In this document: positions 26,581 through 35,419 of the stretch, piece by piece | Layout: each line of letters starts with the position of its first letter | Position numbering within the stretch: the first letter of the stretch is position 1 | NCBI GenBank assembly: GCA_014649155.1 | Contig: BMSM01000014.1 | Coordinates: 62,001 to 126,000, forward strand | Direction: 5' to 3' | DNA: 64,000 nt | Source of the DNA: Streptomyces griseoviridis | GTDB lineage: Bacteria; Actinomycetota; Actinomycetes; Streptomycetales; Streptomycetaceae | The notes under the pieces: generated by a model | What the model saw: only the letters and a program-made list of their open reading frames with translations | What the model was told of the DNA's origin: nothing | The model's database searches: none | Translations under genes and position numbers: made by a program

Positions 26581-28449
26581 GTGATCCAGGCCTTCGGACT
26601 GACCAGCACACCACGCAAAGAGCTTCCGCCAGCCGTCGACGATGTCTCCTTCGAGGCGCTCGCGGGGCGCGTCACCGCACTGCTCGGGGCACCGGGCGCC
26701 GGTAAGACGACGGCGCTGAGACTCATGCTCGAACTGCAACCGGGGCGCGGCATCACGCACTTCAGAGGCCGCCCCCTGCACCGCATCGCCCACCCGGCAC
26801 GGGAAGTCGGCGTACTGCTGGGCGAAGTGCCCGGCCATCCGGCCCGTACGGCCCGCGGGCATCTGCGCATGCTCTGCGCGGCGGCCGGCGTTCCGGTCCG
26901 CCGCGCCGACGAAGTGCTGGAGGCGGTCGGTCTCGTGAGTCTGCGCGACGAACGCCTCGGCACCCTGTCGCGCGGCATGGACCGTCGCCTCGGCCTCGCC
27001 TGCGCCCTGCTGGCCGATCCGCACACCCTGGTCCTCGACGGCCCGGCCGAGGGGCTTTCCACGCGGGAGGGGCACTGGCTGCACGGAGCGCTGCGCACCT
27101 ACGCGGACCAGGGCGGCACGGTCCTGTACACCACGGCCGACCCCAAGGAGGCCGCGCGCACCGCCGACCACGTCGTCACGCTGGACCGGGGCCGGCTCGT
27201 AGCCGACCAGTCCGCGGCGGATTTCTCGCGCACCCGCCTGCGCCCCCGCGTCGCCGTCCGCACCCCGTACGCCGCCCGCCTCGCCACGCTCCTCGCCAAG
27301 GAGGCGCGCACCGGCCACCGTTCGATCGAGGTGATCCGCGAAGGCGGCAACCGGCTCTCCGTGTACGGCAGTACGTGCGCGGACGTGGGAGAGACCGCCT
27401 TCCGGCACGGCGTCCTCGTCCATCGACTGGCCGACGAAGTGGGCGACATGGGCCCCGGCGCGGACTCCGAAGGGGTCGCCGGAGACGACGGACCGGCCGG
27501 TGAGCACCTCACCGGGCTCAACGGGCACGACGGACCGGCCGATGACGACCGCACCGCGCCCGCAGGGCAGGAAACGCGGGACAACACCCCCCGAAGGCCC
27601 CCGCAGGGCACGTCCCTCGTCCCCGGGCGGACCGGCGCCGGCAGCGCACCGCTCCCGCCCCCCATCTCCGTACGCTCCGCGCCGAGCCCGCTCCGCCCTC
27701 TGCGCTACGAGTGCCGCCGCGTCACCGGTGTCGGCACCGGGCTCGTCACCGGGGCCGCCGTGCTCGTCCTGTCCGCCGTGACCGCCGTGGTCCTCGCCCG
27801 GATCGGACACACCCCGCAGTCGCGTCTGCTGGCCGCATGGCCGCGCCAGGTGCCGCTGCCGCCGGCCGCGCTCGGAGCGGGACTGCTGGGCGCCCTCGCC
27901 TCCGGTGACGAGTTCCGTCACCCCGCCCTGGCGGCGGACCGCGGCACCGTGCCCCGGCGGCTGGGGCTGCTGAGCGCCAAACTCCTCGTCTCCGCGGTGA
28001 CCGCGCTGCTGCTGGCCGCGCTCACGGTGGCCTGTGACGCGCAGGTGCTCCACGTGTTCTACGGCCGGGAACTCGCGCGAGTTCCTGCGGATTGGCTCTC
28101 CTTGAGCGCGGGATGGGCCGGTCTGGTGATCGGCTGCGCCTGGGCCGGGCTGCTGGCCGCGGGTCTCTTCCGGTCCACCACGGCCGGGCTTGCGGCCGTG
28201 GTGGCCGTACCCGTGCTCGTCGTCCCGGTCGTGCAGAGGGTCTGGAACGGGCGGTCCGTTCGCAGCGCGGCGGATTTCCCGATGCGGCTGCGCGAGGTTC
28301 TGCTGTCGCAGTGGCCCTTCGGCGGGGAGCGTTACGTGGCGGCGGTGCTGCGCGTGCTCGTCCAACCCGTGGGCAGCGCACTGGCGTTGTCGCTGACCAC
28401 CCTGCTCTGCGCGTATCTGCTCATGGCCCTGCGCGGCCGGGTCCGATGA
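26581..28449 (+). CDS. Degenerate ABC ATPase fused to a membrane domain
   Basis: A 622-residue protein. Residues 1-215 form an ABC nucleotide-binding domain with Walker A GAPGAGKT (36-43) and a signature reading LSRGMDRR (129-136). After the Walker B aspartate (D153) the catalytic glutamate is replaced by Gly (LDGPAEGL), and the switch histidine is missing (VLYTTADPKE). Residues 290-390 are a disordered linker; 390-622 contain about six membrane spans. It may bind ATP but hydrolyse it poorly. GTG 26581 is 7 nt after TATCTT (26568-26573), so probably leaderless. It precedes whiH in the same direction; substrate unknown. Confidence 0.8.
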   Translation: MIQAFGLTSTPRKELPPAVDDVSFEALAGRVTALLGAPGAGKTTALRLMLELQPGRGITHFRGRPLHRIAHPAREVGVLLGEVPGHPARTARGHLRMLCAAAGVPVRRADEVLEAVGLVSLRDERLGTLSRGMDRRLGLACALLADPHTLVLDGPAEGLSTREGHWLHGALRTYADQGGTVLYTTADPKEAARTADHVVTLDRGRLVADQSAADFSRTRLRPRVAVRTPYAARLATLLAKEARTGHRSIEVIREGGNRLSVYGSTCADVGETAFRHGVLVHRLADEVGDMGPGADSEGVAGDDGPAGEHLTGLNGHDGPADDDRTAPAGQETRDNTPRRPPQGTSLVPGRTGAGSAPLPPPISVRSAPSPLRPLRYECRRVTGVGTGLVTGAAVLVLSAVTAVVLARIGHTPQSRLLAAWPRQVPLPPAALGAGLLGALASGDEFRHPALAADRGTVPRRLGLLSAKLLVSAVTALLLAALTVACDAQVLHVFYGRELARVPADWLSLSAGWAGLVIGCAWAGLLAAGLFRSTTAGLAAVVAVPVLVVPVVQRVWNGRSVRSAADFPMRLREVLLSQWPFGGERYVAAVLRVLVQPVGSALALSLTTLLCAYLLMALRGRVR

Positions 28450-28529
28450 CGACCGTCTGACCTCTCGATTCCGGGCGTGCTCGCAACTCCCCGAGGAAAG
28501 TCCATTTCTTTCCGATAAGGCGTCAATTG

Positions 28530-28555
28530 CGAAGGGGTGAGCGATCACCCTTTCG
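28530..28555. promoter_or_regulatory. Operator-like dyad before whiH
   Basis: A 26-bp dyad centred at 28542.5 with core GGGTGA-GCGA-TCACCC and further CGAA/TTCG pairing outside one G-T mismatch. It lies 20 bp upstream of the whiH -35 element and is a candidate site for WhiH autoregulation. Confidence 0.55.
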
Positions 28556-28575
28556 TGTGCTTTTCACCAAAGACC

Positions 28576-28603
28576 TCAAGGGAGTTGGGAACGGCGCCGA
28601 CAA
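28576..28603 (+). promoter_or_regulatory. Sigma-WhiG-type promoter of whiH
   Basis: TCAA (28576-28579), 16 nt, then GCCGACAA (28596-28603), close to the motility-type sigma-WhiG consensus TAAA-N15/16-GCCGATAA. whiH is a known sigma-WhiG target in S. coelicolor. Confidence 0.78.
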
Positions 28604-28610
28604 AGGATGC

Positions 28611-29498
28611 GTGAGTACCCTTGCGCACACCATGATGACCGCCGCCCGTAACGCCGACTCCGGCCTCGCGAGTGCGGGCGGACTCGACCGCTACCCCTAC
28701 GCCGAGGCGCCCGCCGTCGACCGCGTCGGAGCACCCGCCTGGGAAGGGGCGGACCCCGAACTGGGCCGGGTGAGCCGGCGCAGCGCGGGCAACCGTGGCC
28801 GCGGGCTGCACGGACAACTGGTTCAGCAGCTCGGTCAGATGATCGTTTCCGGAGATCTGGGTGCCGACCGTCCCCTTGTGCCCGAAGAGATCGGCCAGCG
28901 CTTCGAGGTGTCCCGCACCGTGGTCCGGGAGTCCCTGCGCGTCCTGGAGGCCAAAGGACTGGTGAGCGCCCGTCCGAACGTCGGTACGCGCGTGCGCCCC
29001 GTCAGCGACTGGAACCTGCTCGACCCGGACATCATCGAATGGCGGGCCTTCGGACCCCAGCGCGACGACCAGCGCCGTGAGCTGAACGAGCTGCGCTGGA
29101 CGATCGAGCCGCTGGCCGCCCGCCTCGCCGCCGGGCACGGCCGGGAGGAAGTGCAGCAGCGCCTCACCGACATGGTCGGTGTCATGGGACACGCCATGGC
29201 GCAGGGCGACGCCCTCACCTTCTCCCGTGCCGACGCCGAATTCCACTCCCTGCTCATCCAGGTCGCGGGCAACCGCATGCTGGAGCACCTCTCCGGCATC
29301 GTGTCCGCCGCCCTCCAGGTGTCCGGCGGCCCGGTCACGGGCTGTGACAGACCGAACGACGTGTCGCTGGCCCAGCACGCGCGGATCGTCGACGCCCTCG
29401 CGGCCGGTGACGGCATGGGCGCCGAGTCGGCCATGCGCCAACTGCTCACGGTCCACCCCGAGGTGGAGCGCGTGGTGCCCGCCCCCCGCGAGCACTGA
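28611..29498 (+). CDS. whiH: WhiH, GntR-family sporulation regulator
   Basis: A 295-residue FadR-subfamily GntR protein: winged helix at VSGDLGADRPLVPEEIGQRF and VSRTVVRESLRVLEAKGLV, then an FCD ligand domain with the usual metal-site histidines (ADAEFHSLLI, LAQHARIVDAL). WhiH is needed for septation of aerial hyphae. I prefer GTG 28611 (VSTLAHTMM) with AAAGGA just upstream; ATG 28632 or 28635 are alternatives. From the promoter position, transcription starts within a nucleotide or two of GTG 28611. It lies directly before hrdB, the conserved Streptomyces order. Confidence 0.92.
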   Translation: MSTLAHTMMTAARNADSGLASAGGLDRYPYAEAPAVDRVGAPAWEGADPELGRVSRRSAGNRGRGLHGQLVQQLGQMIVSGDLGADRPLVPEEIGQRFEVSRTVVRESLRVLEAKGLVSARPNVGTRVRPVSDWNLLDPDIIEWRAFGPQRDDQRRELNELRWTIEPLAARLAAGHGREEVQQRLTDMVGVMGHAMAQGDALTFSRADAEFHSLLIQVAGNRMLEHLSGIVSAALQVSGGPVTGCDRPNDVSLAQHARIVDALAAGDGMGAESAMRQLLTVHPEVERVVPAPREH

Positions 29499-29518
29499 CA
29501 GCGCCCCTCCCAGCGGCA

Positions 29519-29563
29519 ACCGGCCGGGCGTGCCATCCCCTCCTGTGGCGGCGCCCGGCCGGT
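29519..29563 (+). terminator. Hairpin after whiH
   Basis: ACCGGCCGGGCG (29519-29530) pairs perfectly with CGCCCGGCCGGT (29552-29563) over a 21-nt loop, 20 bp after the stop codon. Confidence 0.7.
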
Positions 29564-29732
29564 CGCCGCCGCCGCCGACCCCGCAGCGCCTGGACGGCTC
29601 TGCGGGGTCGGCGGTGTGAGGTCATGGTTGTGGCGCGTTCGGATCGGACAGGGACAGTCAGTGATCCCTTCTGGAGTCATCTGACCGAGTTTGCTCTCTT
29701 TCGGGGTGTGACTCGGGCCACGCGGATTGGGC

Positions 29733-29759
29733 GTAACGCTCGTGGGAACAACGCGATGA
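29733..29759 (+). promoter_or_regulatory. ECF-type promoter candidate for hrdB
   Basis: In the 420-bp gap between whiH and hrdB, GTAAC (29733-29737), 16 nt and CGATGA (29754-29759) resemble an ECF sigma promoter. In Streptomyces, hrdB is driven by the ECF factor ShbA, so this is a reasonable candidate. The leader would be about 155 nt. The rest of the gap shows nothing I can name. Confidence 0.4.
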
Positions 29760-29919
29760 CCTAAGAGGTGACAGCCGCGGAGGGAATACGGACGCCGTTC
29801 ACGGCGCTGTGCCTCTCCCGGCCCCGCCCGCGCCGTCGGCCCATCCCCAAGCCGGCGGTCGGCTCCCGTCCTCCCCGGACGGGGCCGGAAGCCGTTTTCA
29901 ACGTTCCGAGAGGTTGTTC

Positions 29920-31449
29920 GTGTCGGCCAGCACATCCCGTACGCTCCCGCCGGAGATCGCCGAGTCCGTCTCTGTCATGGCGCTCATTGAGCGGGGAAAG
30001 GCTGAGGGGCAGATCGCCGGCGACGACGTGCGTCGGGCCTTCGAAGCTGACCAGATTCCGGCCACTCAGTGGAAGAACGTACTGCGCAGCCTCAACCAGA
30101 TCCTCGAGGAAGAGGGTGTGACGCTGATGGTCAGTGCCGCGGAGCCCAAGCGCACCCGAAAGAGCGTCGCAGCGAAGAGTCCGGCCAAGCGCACCGCCAC
30201 CAAGACGGTCGCGGCCAAGACGGTGACCAGCAGGAAGGCCGCCGCCAGCCCGGCGCCCCCCGCGGCAGAGCCCGCCGTCGAGGAAGAGGCGCCCGCCAGG
30301 AAGGCGGCGGCCAAGAAGACGACCGCCAAGAAGGCGGCGGCCAAGAAGACGACCGCCACCGCGAAGAAGACGGCGGCCAAGAAGACTACGGCCAAGAAGG
30401 ACGACGCCGAGCTCCTCGAGGACGAGGTGCTCGAGGACACCAAGGTCGAGGCCGAGCCCGAGGGCACCGAGAACGCGGGCTTCGTACTGTCCGACGACGA
30501 CGAGGACGACGCGCCGGCCCAGCAGGTCGCCGCGGCCGGCGCCACCGCCGACCCGGTCAAGGACTACCTCAAGCAGATCGGCAAGGTCCCCCTGCTCAAC
30601 GCCGAGCAGGAGGTCGAGCTCGCCAAGCGCATCGAGGCCGGTCTGTTCGCCGAGGACAAGCTCGCCAACGCCGACAAGCTCGCCCCGAAGCTCAAGCGCG
30701 AGCTGGAGATCATCGCCGAGGACGGCCGCCGCGCCAAGAACCACCTCCTGGAGGCCAACCTCCGTCTGGTGGTCTCCCTGGCCAAGCGGTACACCGGCCG
30801 CGGCATGCTCTTCCTGGACCTCATCCAGGAGGGCAACCTCGGTCTGATCCGCGCGGTGGAGAAGTTCGACTACACCAAGGGCTACAAGTTCTCCACGTAC
30901 GCCACCTGGTGGATCCGTCAGGCGATCACCCGCGCCATGGCCGACCAGGCCCGCACCATCCGTATCCCGGTGCACATGGTCGAGGTCATCAACAAGCTCG
31001 CCCGTGTGCAGCGCCAGATGCTCCAGGACCTGGGCCGCGAGCCCACCCCGGAGGAGCTGGCCAAGGAACTCGACATGACCCCGGAGAAGGTCATCGAGGT
31101 CCAGAAGTACGGCCGCGAGCCCATCTCGCTGCACACCCCGCTGGGCGAGGACGGTGACAGCGAGTTCGGTGACCTCATCGAGGACTCCGAGGCGGTCGTC
31201 CCGGCCGACGCGGTCAGCTTCACGCTTCTGCAGGAGCAACTGCACTCCGTCCTCGACACGCTCTCCGAGCGCGAGGCGGGCGTCGTCTCCATGCGGTTCG
31301 GTCTCACCGACGGTCAGCCGAAGACCCTCGACGAGATCGGCAAGGTCTACGGCGTCACGCGTGAGCGCATCCGCCAGATCGAGTCCAAGACCATGTCCAA
31401 GCTGCGCCACCCGTCCCGTTCGCAGGTGCTGCGCGACTACCTCGACTAG
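29920..31449 (+). CDS. hrdB: Principal sigma factor HrdB
   Basis: A 509-residue RpoD-type sigma factor. After region 1.1 there is a Lys/Ala/Thr-rich stretch (residues 70-165, repeated KKTTAKK and AAAKK) and an acidic stretch, both typical of Streptomyces HrdB. Region 1.2 starts DPVKDYLKQIGKVPLL; region 2 has RRAKNHLLEANLRLVVSLAKRY and YATWWIRQAI; region 4 ends VTRERIRQIESKTMSKLR. It directs RNA polymerase to housekeeping promoters. GTG 29920 follows GAGAGG (29908-29913). Confidence 0.97.
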   Translation: MSASTSRTLPPEIAESVSVMALIERGKAEGQIAGDDVRRAFEADQIPATQWKNVLRSLNQILEEEGVTLMVSAAEPKRTRKSVAAKSPAKRTATKTVAAKTVTSRKAAASPAPPAAEPAVEEEAPARKAAAKKTTAKKAAAKKTTATAKKTAAKKTTAKKDDAELLEDEVLEDTKVEAEPEGTENAGFVLSDDDEDDAPAQQVAAAGATADPVKDYLKQIGKVPLLNAEQEVELAKRIEAGLFAEDKLANADKLAPKLKRELEIIAEDGRRAKNHLLEANLRLVVSLAKRYTGRGMLFLDLIQEGNLGLIRAVEKFDYTKGYKFSTYATWWIRQAITRAMADQARTIRIPVHMVEVINKLARVQRQMLQDLGREPTPEELAKELDMTPEKVIEVQKYGREPISLHTPLGEDGDSEFGDLIEDSEAVVPADAVSFTLLQEQLHSVLDTLSEREAGVVSMRFGLTDGQPKTLDEIGKVYGVTRERIRQIESKTMSKLRHPSRSQVLRDYLD

Positions 31450-31469
31450 GTCACACCGCCACGGTCGTC

Positions 31470-31502
31470 AGGGCCCGGACCCCGCCTCGGGGGCCGGGCC
31501 CT
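31470..31502 (+). terminator. Terminator of hrdB
   Basis: AGGGCCCGG (31470-31478) and CCGGGCCCT (31494-31502) form a perfect outer stem, with inner CCCC/GGGG pairing, 20 bp after the stop codon. Confidence 0.85.
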
Positions 31503-31604
31503 TCGCCGTGCCGGGAGGGCGCGGGTCCGCCTCCGTTGGGGTGCGGGGCGACTCCGGGTGGATCACTCTGGGTGTTTCACGACCACATGGAGTGAGGAGT
31601 CCGT

Positions 31605-32516
31605 ATGCGTCGCCCTTACGTCCGGGCGCTGGCCCGGCCGCTGGTCCTGGCGGCCGTCTCGATCGCCATATCACTGGCGGTGCCCCCGGGGCCGTCCCTG
31701 GGATCACCGCTGCCGGCCGCGCGCCCGGCGGTGGCCGACAGCGTCGTCGTCGGGGGATTCCCGGTGGAGGTGGCCGACAGCCCCTGGACGGTGGCCCTGT
31801 CCAGCCGTGACCGGTTCGGGGGGACGCGGGCGGGGCAGTTCTGCGGGGGAGTGGCCGTCGGGCGGACGACCGTGCTCACGGCCGCCCACTGCCTGGGTCG
31901 GGAGGTCCTCGGAACACCGCCGGAGCAGCTGCGCGACCTCAAGGTCGTCACGGGGCGTACGGACCTGCTGGCGGACGGGGGAGCGGAGATCCCGGTGCGG
32001 GACGTCCGGGTGAACCCGGACTACGACGATGTCAGCAACACCGGCGACTTCGCCGTGCTCACCCTCTCCGAGCCCCTTCCGGCCGGCTCGGTCCTGACGA
32101 TGGCGGCCGAGGGCGACCCCGCCTACCGGCCCGGCACGGAAGCGGTGGTCTACGGCTGGGGGGACACCTCGGGCGCCGGTGACTACGCGACCAGCCTGCA
32201 CGGGGCCCGCGTGCGCGTCCTGGCCGACGCGCTGTGCGAGCAGGCGTATCCGGGGAGCGAGGAAGGGCAGTACCGCGCCGAGACGATGGTCTGCGCCGGT
32301 GACCAGGACGGCGGCCGGGACGCCTGCCAGGGCGACAGCGGGGGGCCGCTGGTGGCCCGGGGCAAGCTGATCGGGCTGGTGTCCTGGGGAAGCGGCTGCG
32401 GTCGGCCGGACAGCCCAGGGGTGTACACGCGCGTCTCCGCCGTCCTGCGGAGCATGGGACGCGAAGCGGGCGGTGCGGCCCCCGAGGGCGGGACCAGGGC
32501 GGCCGACGGGGGATGA
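31605..32516 (+). CDS. Secreted trypsin-like serine protease
   Basis: A 303-residue chymotrypsin-family (S1A) protease. A Sec-type signal peptide covers about residues 1-45 (basic start, hydrophobic VLAAVSIAISLAV, then ARPAVADS). The mature chain starts near VVVGG. The catalytic triad is His95 (TAAHC), Asp148 (NTGDFAVL) and Ser245 (GDSGGP). SWGSGCGRPDSPGVYTRV gives the usual disulfide and substrate-pocket residues; the Asp before the serine loop (DACQGDSG) suggests Arg/Lys specificity. It is exported. AGTGAGGAGT precedes ATG 31605. Physiological substrate unknown. Confidence 0.92.
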   Translation: MRRPYVRALARPLVLAAVSIAISLAVPPGPSLGSPLPAARPAVADSVVVGGFPVEVADSPWTVALSSRDRFGGTRAGQFCGGVAVGRTTVLTAAHCLGREVLGTPPEQLRDLKVVTGRTDLLADGGAEIPVRDVRVNPDYDDVSNTGDFAVLTLSEPLPAGSVLTMAAEGDPAYRPGTEAVVYGWGDTSGAGDYATSLHGARVRVLADALCEQAYPGSEEGQYRAETMVCAGDQDGGRDACQGDSGGPLVARGKLIGLVSWGSGCGRPDSPGVYTRVSAVLRSMGREAGGAAPEGGTRAADGG

Positions 32517-32539
32517 GAGGTCTTCGCGAAAGAGCGAGA

Positions 32540-32571
32540 GCGGGCCGCCTCCGGGTTGGGAGGCGGCCCGC
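32540..32571. terminator. Bidirectional terminator
   Basis: GCGGGCCGCCTCC (32540-32552) and GGAGGCGGCCCGC (32559-32571) are perfectly complementary with a 6-nt loop between two convergent genes. Confidence 0.9.
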
Positions 32572-32616
32572 CCTCACCGGCCTGTGCCGGTCTCGCTCGT
32601 CGTGGGACGCGAAATA

Positions 32617-32847
32617 TCAGCGCTCGTCTTCGGAGTCGCTTGCCGGGACGGAGGTCAGGCGCTCGGTCTCGTCCTGTATCTCAGCGGCGATCTTCTTGAG
32701 CTCCGGCTCGAACTTGCGCCCGTGGTGGGCACAGAAGAGCAGTTCCCCGCCGCTCAGCAGGACTACGCGGAGGTAGGCCTGGGCCCCGCAGCGGTCGCAA
32801 CGGTCGGCGGCCGTCAGCGGGCTCGCGGAAGTCAGAACAGTAGTCAC
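32617..32847 (-). CDS. Small zinc-ribbon-like protein (DUF7455 type)
   Basis: A 76-residue cytosolic protein. The metal site is CDRCGAQA (cysteines at 17 and 20) paired with LLFCAHHGRK (Cys39, His41, His42). The C-terminal half is charged and helical. It starts at GTG 32847 with AAGAGG upstream. It is conserved beside hrdB/parE in Streptomyces as I recall, usually left without a function. It may bind Zn and a partner protein; no DNA-binding part is evident. Confidence 0.85.
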   Translation of the reverse strand: MTTVLTSASPLTAADRCDRCGAQAYLRVVLLSGGELLFCAHHGRKFEPELKKIAAEIQDETERLTSVPASDSEDER

Positions 32848-33212
32848 GTCGCCTCTTCTCTAGCTCGACGAGCTGTCGTACCAGGGTCAACATCCAACCA
32901 GCCCCAAAACGTTCCCGCTCGTGGCTTTTCCTCGAAAAAAGTTTCCGAGGAGGCTGGCTGTTGCCGGTTGGCGGCGAATGTGCCGTATCGCGTGTCTGTG
33001 TGTGGTACGGGTTCGCGCTGTCGGTCAGTGTCGGTCCCCGCCGGCTGGCTTGCCGGTTGTTCATGAGGACGTGCCCGGAGCCTAAATGGTTCATGCCTCG
33101 AAGGGAACGTGATGTGTGCTTCACTCCATCGAGGGATCGAACAGGTATGCGACCGTGGACTAGGCTGACTCCGTGACGAGGGTGGCGTTACAACGGCTCT
33201 ACCAGGGCTCGG
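32848..33212. other. Intergenic region between the zinc-ribbon gene and parE
   Basis: About 365 bp of lower GC content than the genes, holding the divergent promoters. On the minus strand GGGAAC and GTTGA are 19 nt apart (within 32884-32916), a weak match to a sigma-R promoter. No coding frame or RNA motif is recognised. Confidence 0.35.
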
Positions 33213-33218
33213 TACCCT
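33213..33218 (+). promoter_or_regulatory. -10 box upstream of parE
   Basis: TACCCT lies 7 nt before GTG 33226 and 70 nt before GTG 33289. Transcription would start at the first GTG, so translation may begin at either. Confidence 0.5.
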
Positions 33219-33288
33219 CTGAGCGGTGAACGACGCCGCGCCCTTACCCAACAGGGCCCCATCTGAAATTCAGCGAGGAGCGAACCGC

Positions 33289-35412
33289 GTGACCGCCGAG
33301 ACGTCCGTGCCGTCCACTGCGCTGCTGGCAGGAGCAGACCGGGACGGTTCCAACTACACCGCGCGGCACCTGCTCGTCCTCGAGGGGCTCGAGGCCGTGC
33401 GCAAGCGCCCCGGTATGTACATCGGATCGACCGACAGCCGCGGTCTGATGCACTGCCTGTGGGAGATCATCGACAACTCCGTGGACGAGGCCCTGGGCGG
33501 CTACTGCGACCACATCGACGTGATCCTCCACGACGACGGCTCGGTGGAGGTGCGGGACAACGGCCGGGGCATCCCGGTCGACGTCGAGCCCAAGACCGGC
33601 CTCTCGGGCGTCGAGGTCGTCATGACCAAGCTGCACGCCGGCGGCAAGTTCGGCGGCGGTTCCTACGCCGCGTCCGGCGGTCTGCACGGCGTCGGCGCAT
33701 CCGTGGTCAACGCGCTGTCCGCGCGCCTGGACGTCGAGGTGGACCGCGGTGGCCACACCCACGCCATCAGCTTCCGGCGCGGTGTCCCCGGCTCCTTCGC
33801 CGGCGGCGGCGCGGACGCCCGGTTCGAGGCCGCGAGCGGGCTGCGCAAGGCCAAGAAGATCCCGAAGTCGCGCAGCGGCACGCGCGTGCGGTACTGGGCG
33901 GACCGGCAGATCTTCCTCAAGGACGCCAAGCTCTCCCTGGAGAACCTGCACCAGCGGGCCCGCCAGACCGCTTTCCTGGTGCCCGGCCTGACCATCGTCG
34001 TCCGGGACGAGTTCGGTCTCGGCGAGGGCGGCAGCAAGGGCGAGGAGTCCTTCCGCTTCGACGGCGGCATCAGCGAGTTCTGCGAGTACCTGGCCAGCGA
34101 CCGGGGCATCTGCGACGTCCTCCGCTTCACCGGGCAGGGCACCTTCAAGGAGACGGTGCCCGTCCTCGACGAGCACGGGCAGATGACGCCCACCGAGGTC
34201 ACCCGCGACCTCGGGGTCGACGTGGCGATGCGCTGGGGCACCGGCTACGACACGACGGTCAAGTCGTTCGTCAACATCATCGCCACGCCCAAGGGCGGCA
34301 CCCACGTCGCCGGCTTCGAGCAGGCCGTCGCCAAGACGATGAACGAGGTGCTGCGCGCCAAGAAGCTGCTCCGCGTCGCCGAGGACGACATCGTCAAGGA
34401 CGACGCCCTCGAAGGGCTCACGGCGGTCGTCACCGTACGTCTGGCCGAACCCCAGTTCGAGGGGCAGACCAAGGAGGTGCTCGGTACCTCGGCGGCCCGC
34501 CGGATCGTGAACAACGTGATCACCAAGGAACTCAAGGCGTTCCTGACCTCGACCAGGCGTGACGCCGCCCAGCAGGCGCGCGTCGTCATGGAGAAGGCGG
34601 TCGCGGCTGCCCGCACCCGTATCGCCGCACGCCAGCACAAGGACGCGCAGCGCCGCAAGACGGCCCTGGAGTCCTCCTCGCTGCCCGCCAAGCTGGCCGA
34701 CTGCCGCAGCGACGACGTCGACCGCAGCGAGCTGTTCATCGTCGAGGGAGACTCCGCGCTCGGCACGGCGAAGCTCGCCCGCAACTCCGAGTTCCAGGCG
34801 CTGCTGCCGATCCGGGGCAAGATCCTCAACGTCCAGAAGTCGTCCGTGTCGGACATGCTGAAGAACGCCGAGTGCGGCGCGATCATCCAGGTCATAGGAG
34901 CCGGTTCGGGCCGGACCTTCGACATCGACACCGCCCGCTACGGCAAGATCATCATGATGACCGACGCCGATGTCGACGGCTCGCACATCCGCACGCTGCT
35001 GCTGACCCTCTTCCACCGCTACATGCGGCCCATGGTCGAGGCGGGCCGGGTCTTCGCCGCGGTGCCGCCGCTGCACCGCATCGAGATCACGCAGCCGAAG
35101 AAGGGCCAGGACAAGTACGTCTACACGTACTCGGACCGCGAGCTGCGCGACAAGCTCATGGAGTTCCAGAGCAAGGGCATCCGGTACAAGGACTCCATCC
35201 AGCGGTACAAGGGCCTCGGCGAGATGGACGCCGACCAGCTGGCCGAGACGACCATGGACCCGAGGCGGCGGACCCTGCGCCGGATCAACCTCACCGACCT
35301 GGAGGCCGCCGAGCAGGTCTTCGACCTGCTGATGGGCAACGACGTCGCTCCCCGCAAGGAGTTCATCTCCAACTCGGCGGCGACGCTCGACCGGTCCCGG
35401 ATCGACGCGTAG
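33289..35412 (+). CDS. parE: DNA topoisomerase IV subunit B
   Basis: A 707-residue type IIA topoisomerase ATPase subunit. GHKL motifs are EIIDNSVDEAL, DNGRGIPVD and GGLHGVGASVVNALS; the TOPRIM domain has IVEGDSALG and MTDADVDGSHI. ParE with ParC decatenates daughter chromosomes. Pairing with the nearby ParC-type subunit, instead of a neighbouring gyrA, marks it as ParE and not GyrB. I chose GTG 33289 with GAGGAG (33275-33280), which gives the length I recall for S. coelicolor ParE; an in-frame GTG at 33226 would add 21 residues. Confidence 0.94.
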   Translation: MTAETSVPSTALLAGADRDGSNYTARHLLVLEGLEAVRKRPGMYIGSTDSRGLMHCLWEIIDNSVDEALGGYCDHIDVILHDDGSVEVRDNGRGIPVDVEPKTGLSGVEVVMTKLHAGGKFGGGSYAASGGLHGVGASVVNALSARLDVEVDRGGHTHAISFRRGVPGSFAGGGADARFEAASGLRKAKKIPKSRSGTRVRYWADRQIFLKDAKLSLENLHQRARQTAFLVPGLTIVVRDEFGLGEGGSKGEESFRFDGGISEFCEYLASDRGICDVLRFTGQGTFKETVPVLDEHGQMTPTEVTRDLGVDVAMRWGTGYDTTVKSFVNIIATPKGGTHVAGFEQAVAKTMNEVLRAKKLLRVAEDDIVKDDALEGLTAVVTVRLAEPQFEGQTKEVLGTSAARRIVNNVITKELKAFLTSTRRDAAQQARVVMEKAVAAARTRIAARQHKDAQRRKTALESSSLPAKLADCRSDDVDRSELFIVEGDSALGTAKLARNSEFQALLPIRGKILNVQKSSVSDMLKNAECGAIIQVIGAGSGRTFDIDTARYGKIIMMTDADVDGSHIRTLLLTLFHRYMRPMVEAGRVFAAVPPLHRIEITQPKKGQDKYVYTYSDRELRDKLMEFQSKGIRYKDSIQRYKGLGEMDADQLAETTMDPRRRTLRRINLTDLEAAEQVFDLLMGNDVAPRKEFISNSAATLDRSRIDA

Positions 35413-35419
35413 AGGCCCT

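Noticed and set aside
28511..28518. Second sigma-WhiG promoter (TCCGATAA)
   Set aside because: The -10 matches well, but no TAAA-like -35 lies 15-16 nt upstream.
32884..32916. Sigma-R promoter of the zinc-ribbon gene
   Set aside because: GGGAAC and GTT are 19 nt apart, one more than ideal, and the last -35 base differs; too weak to call.
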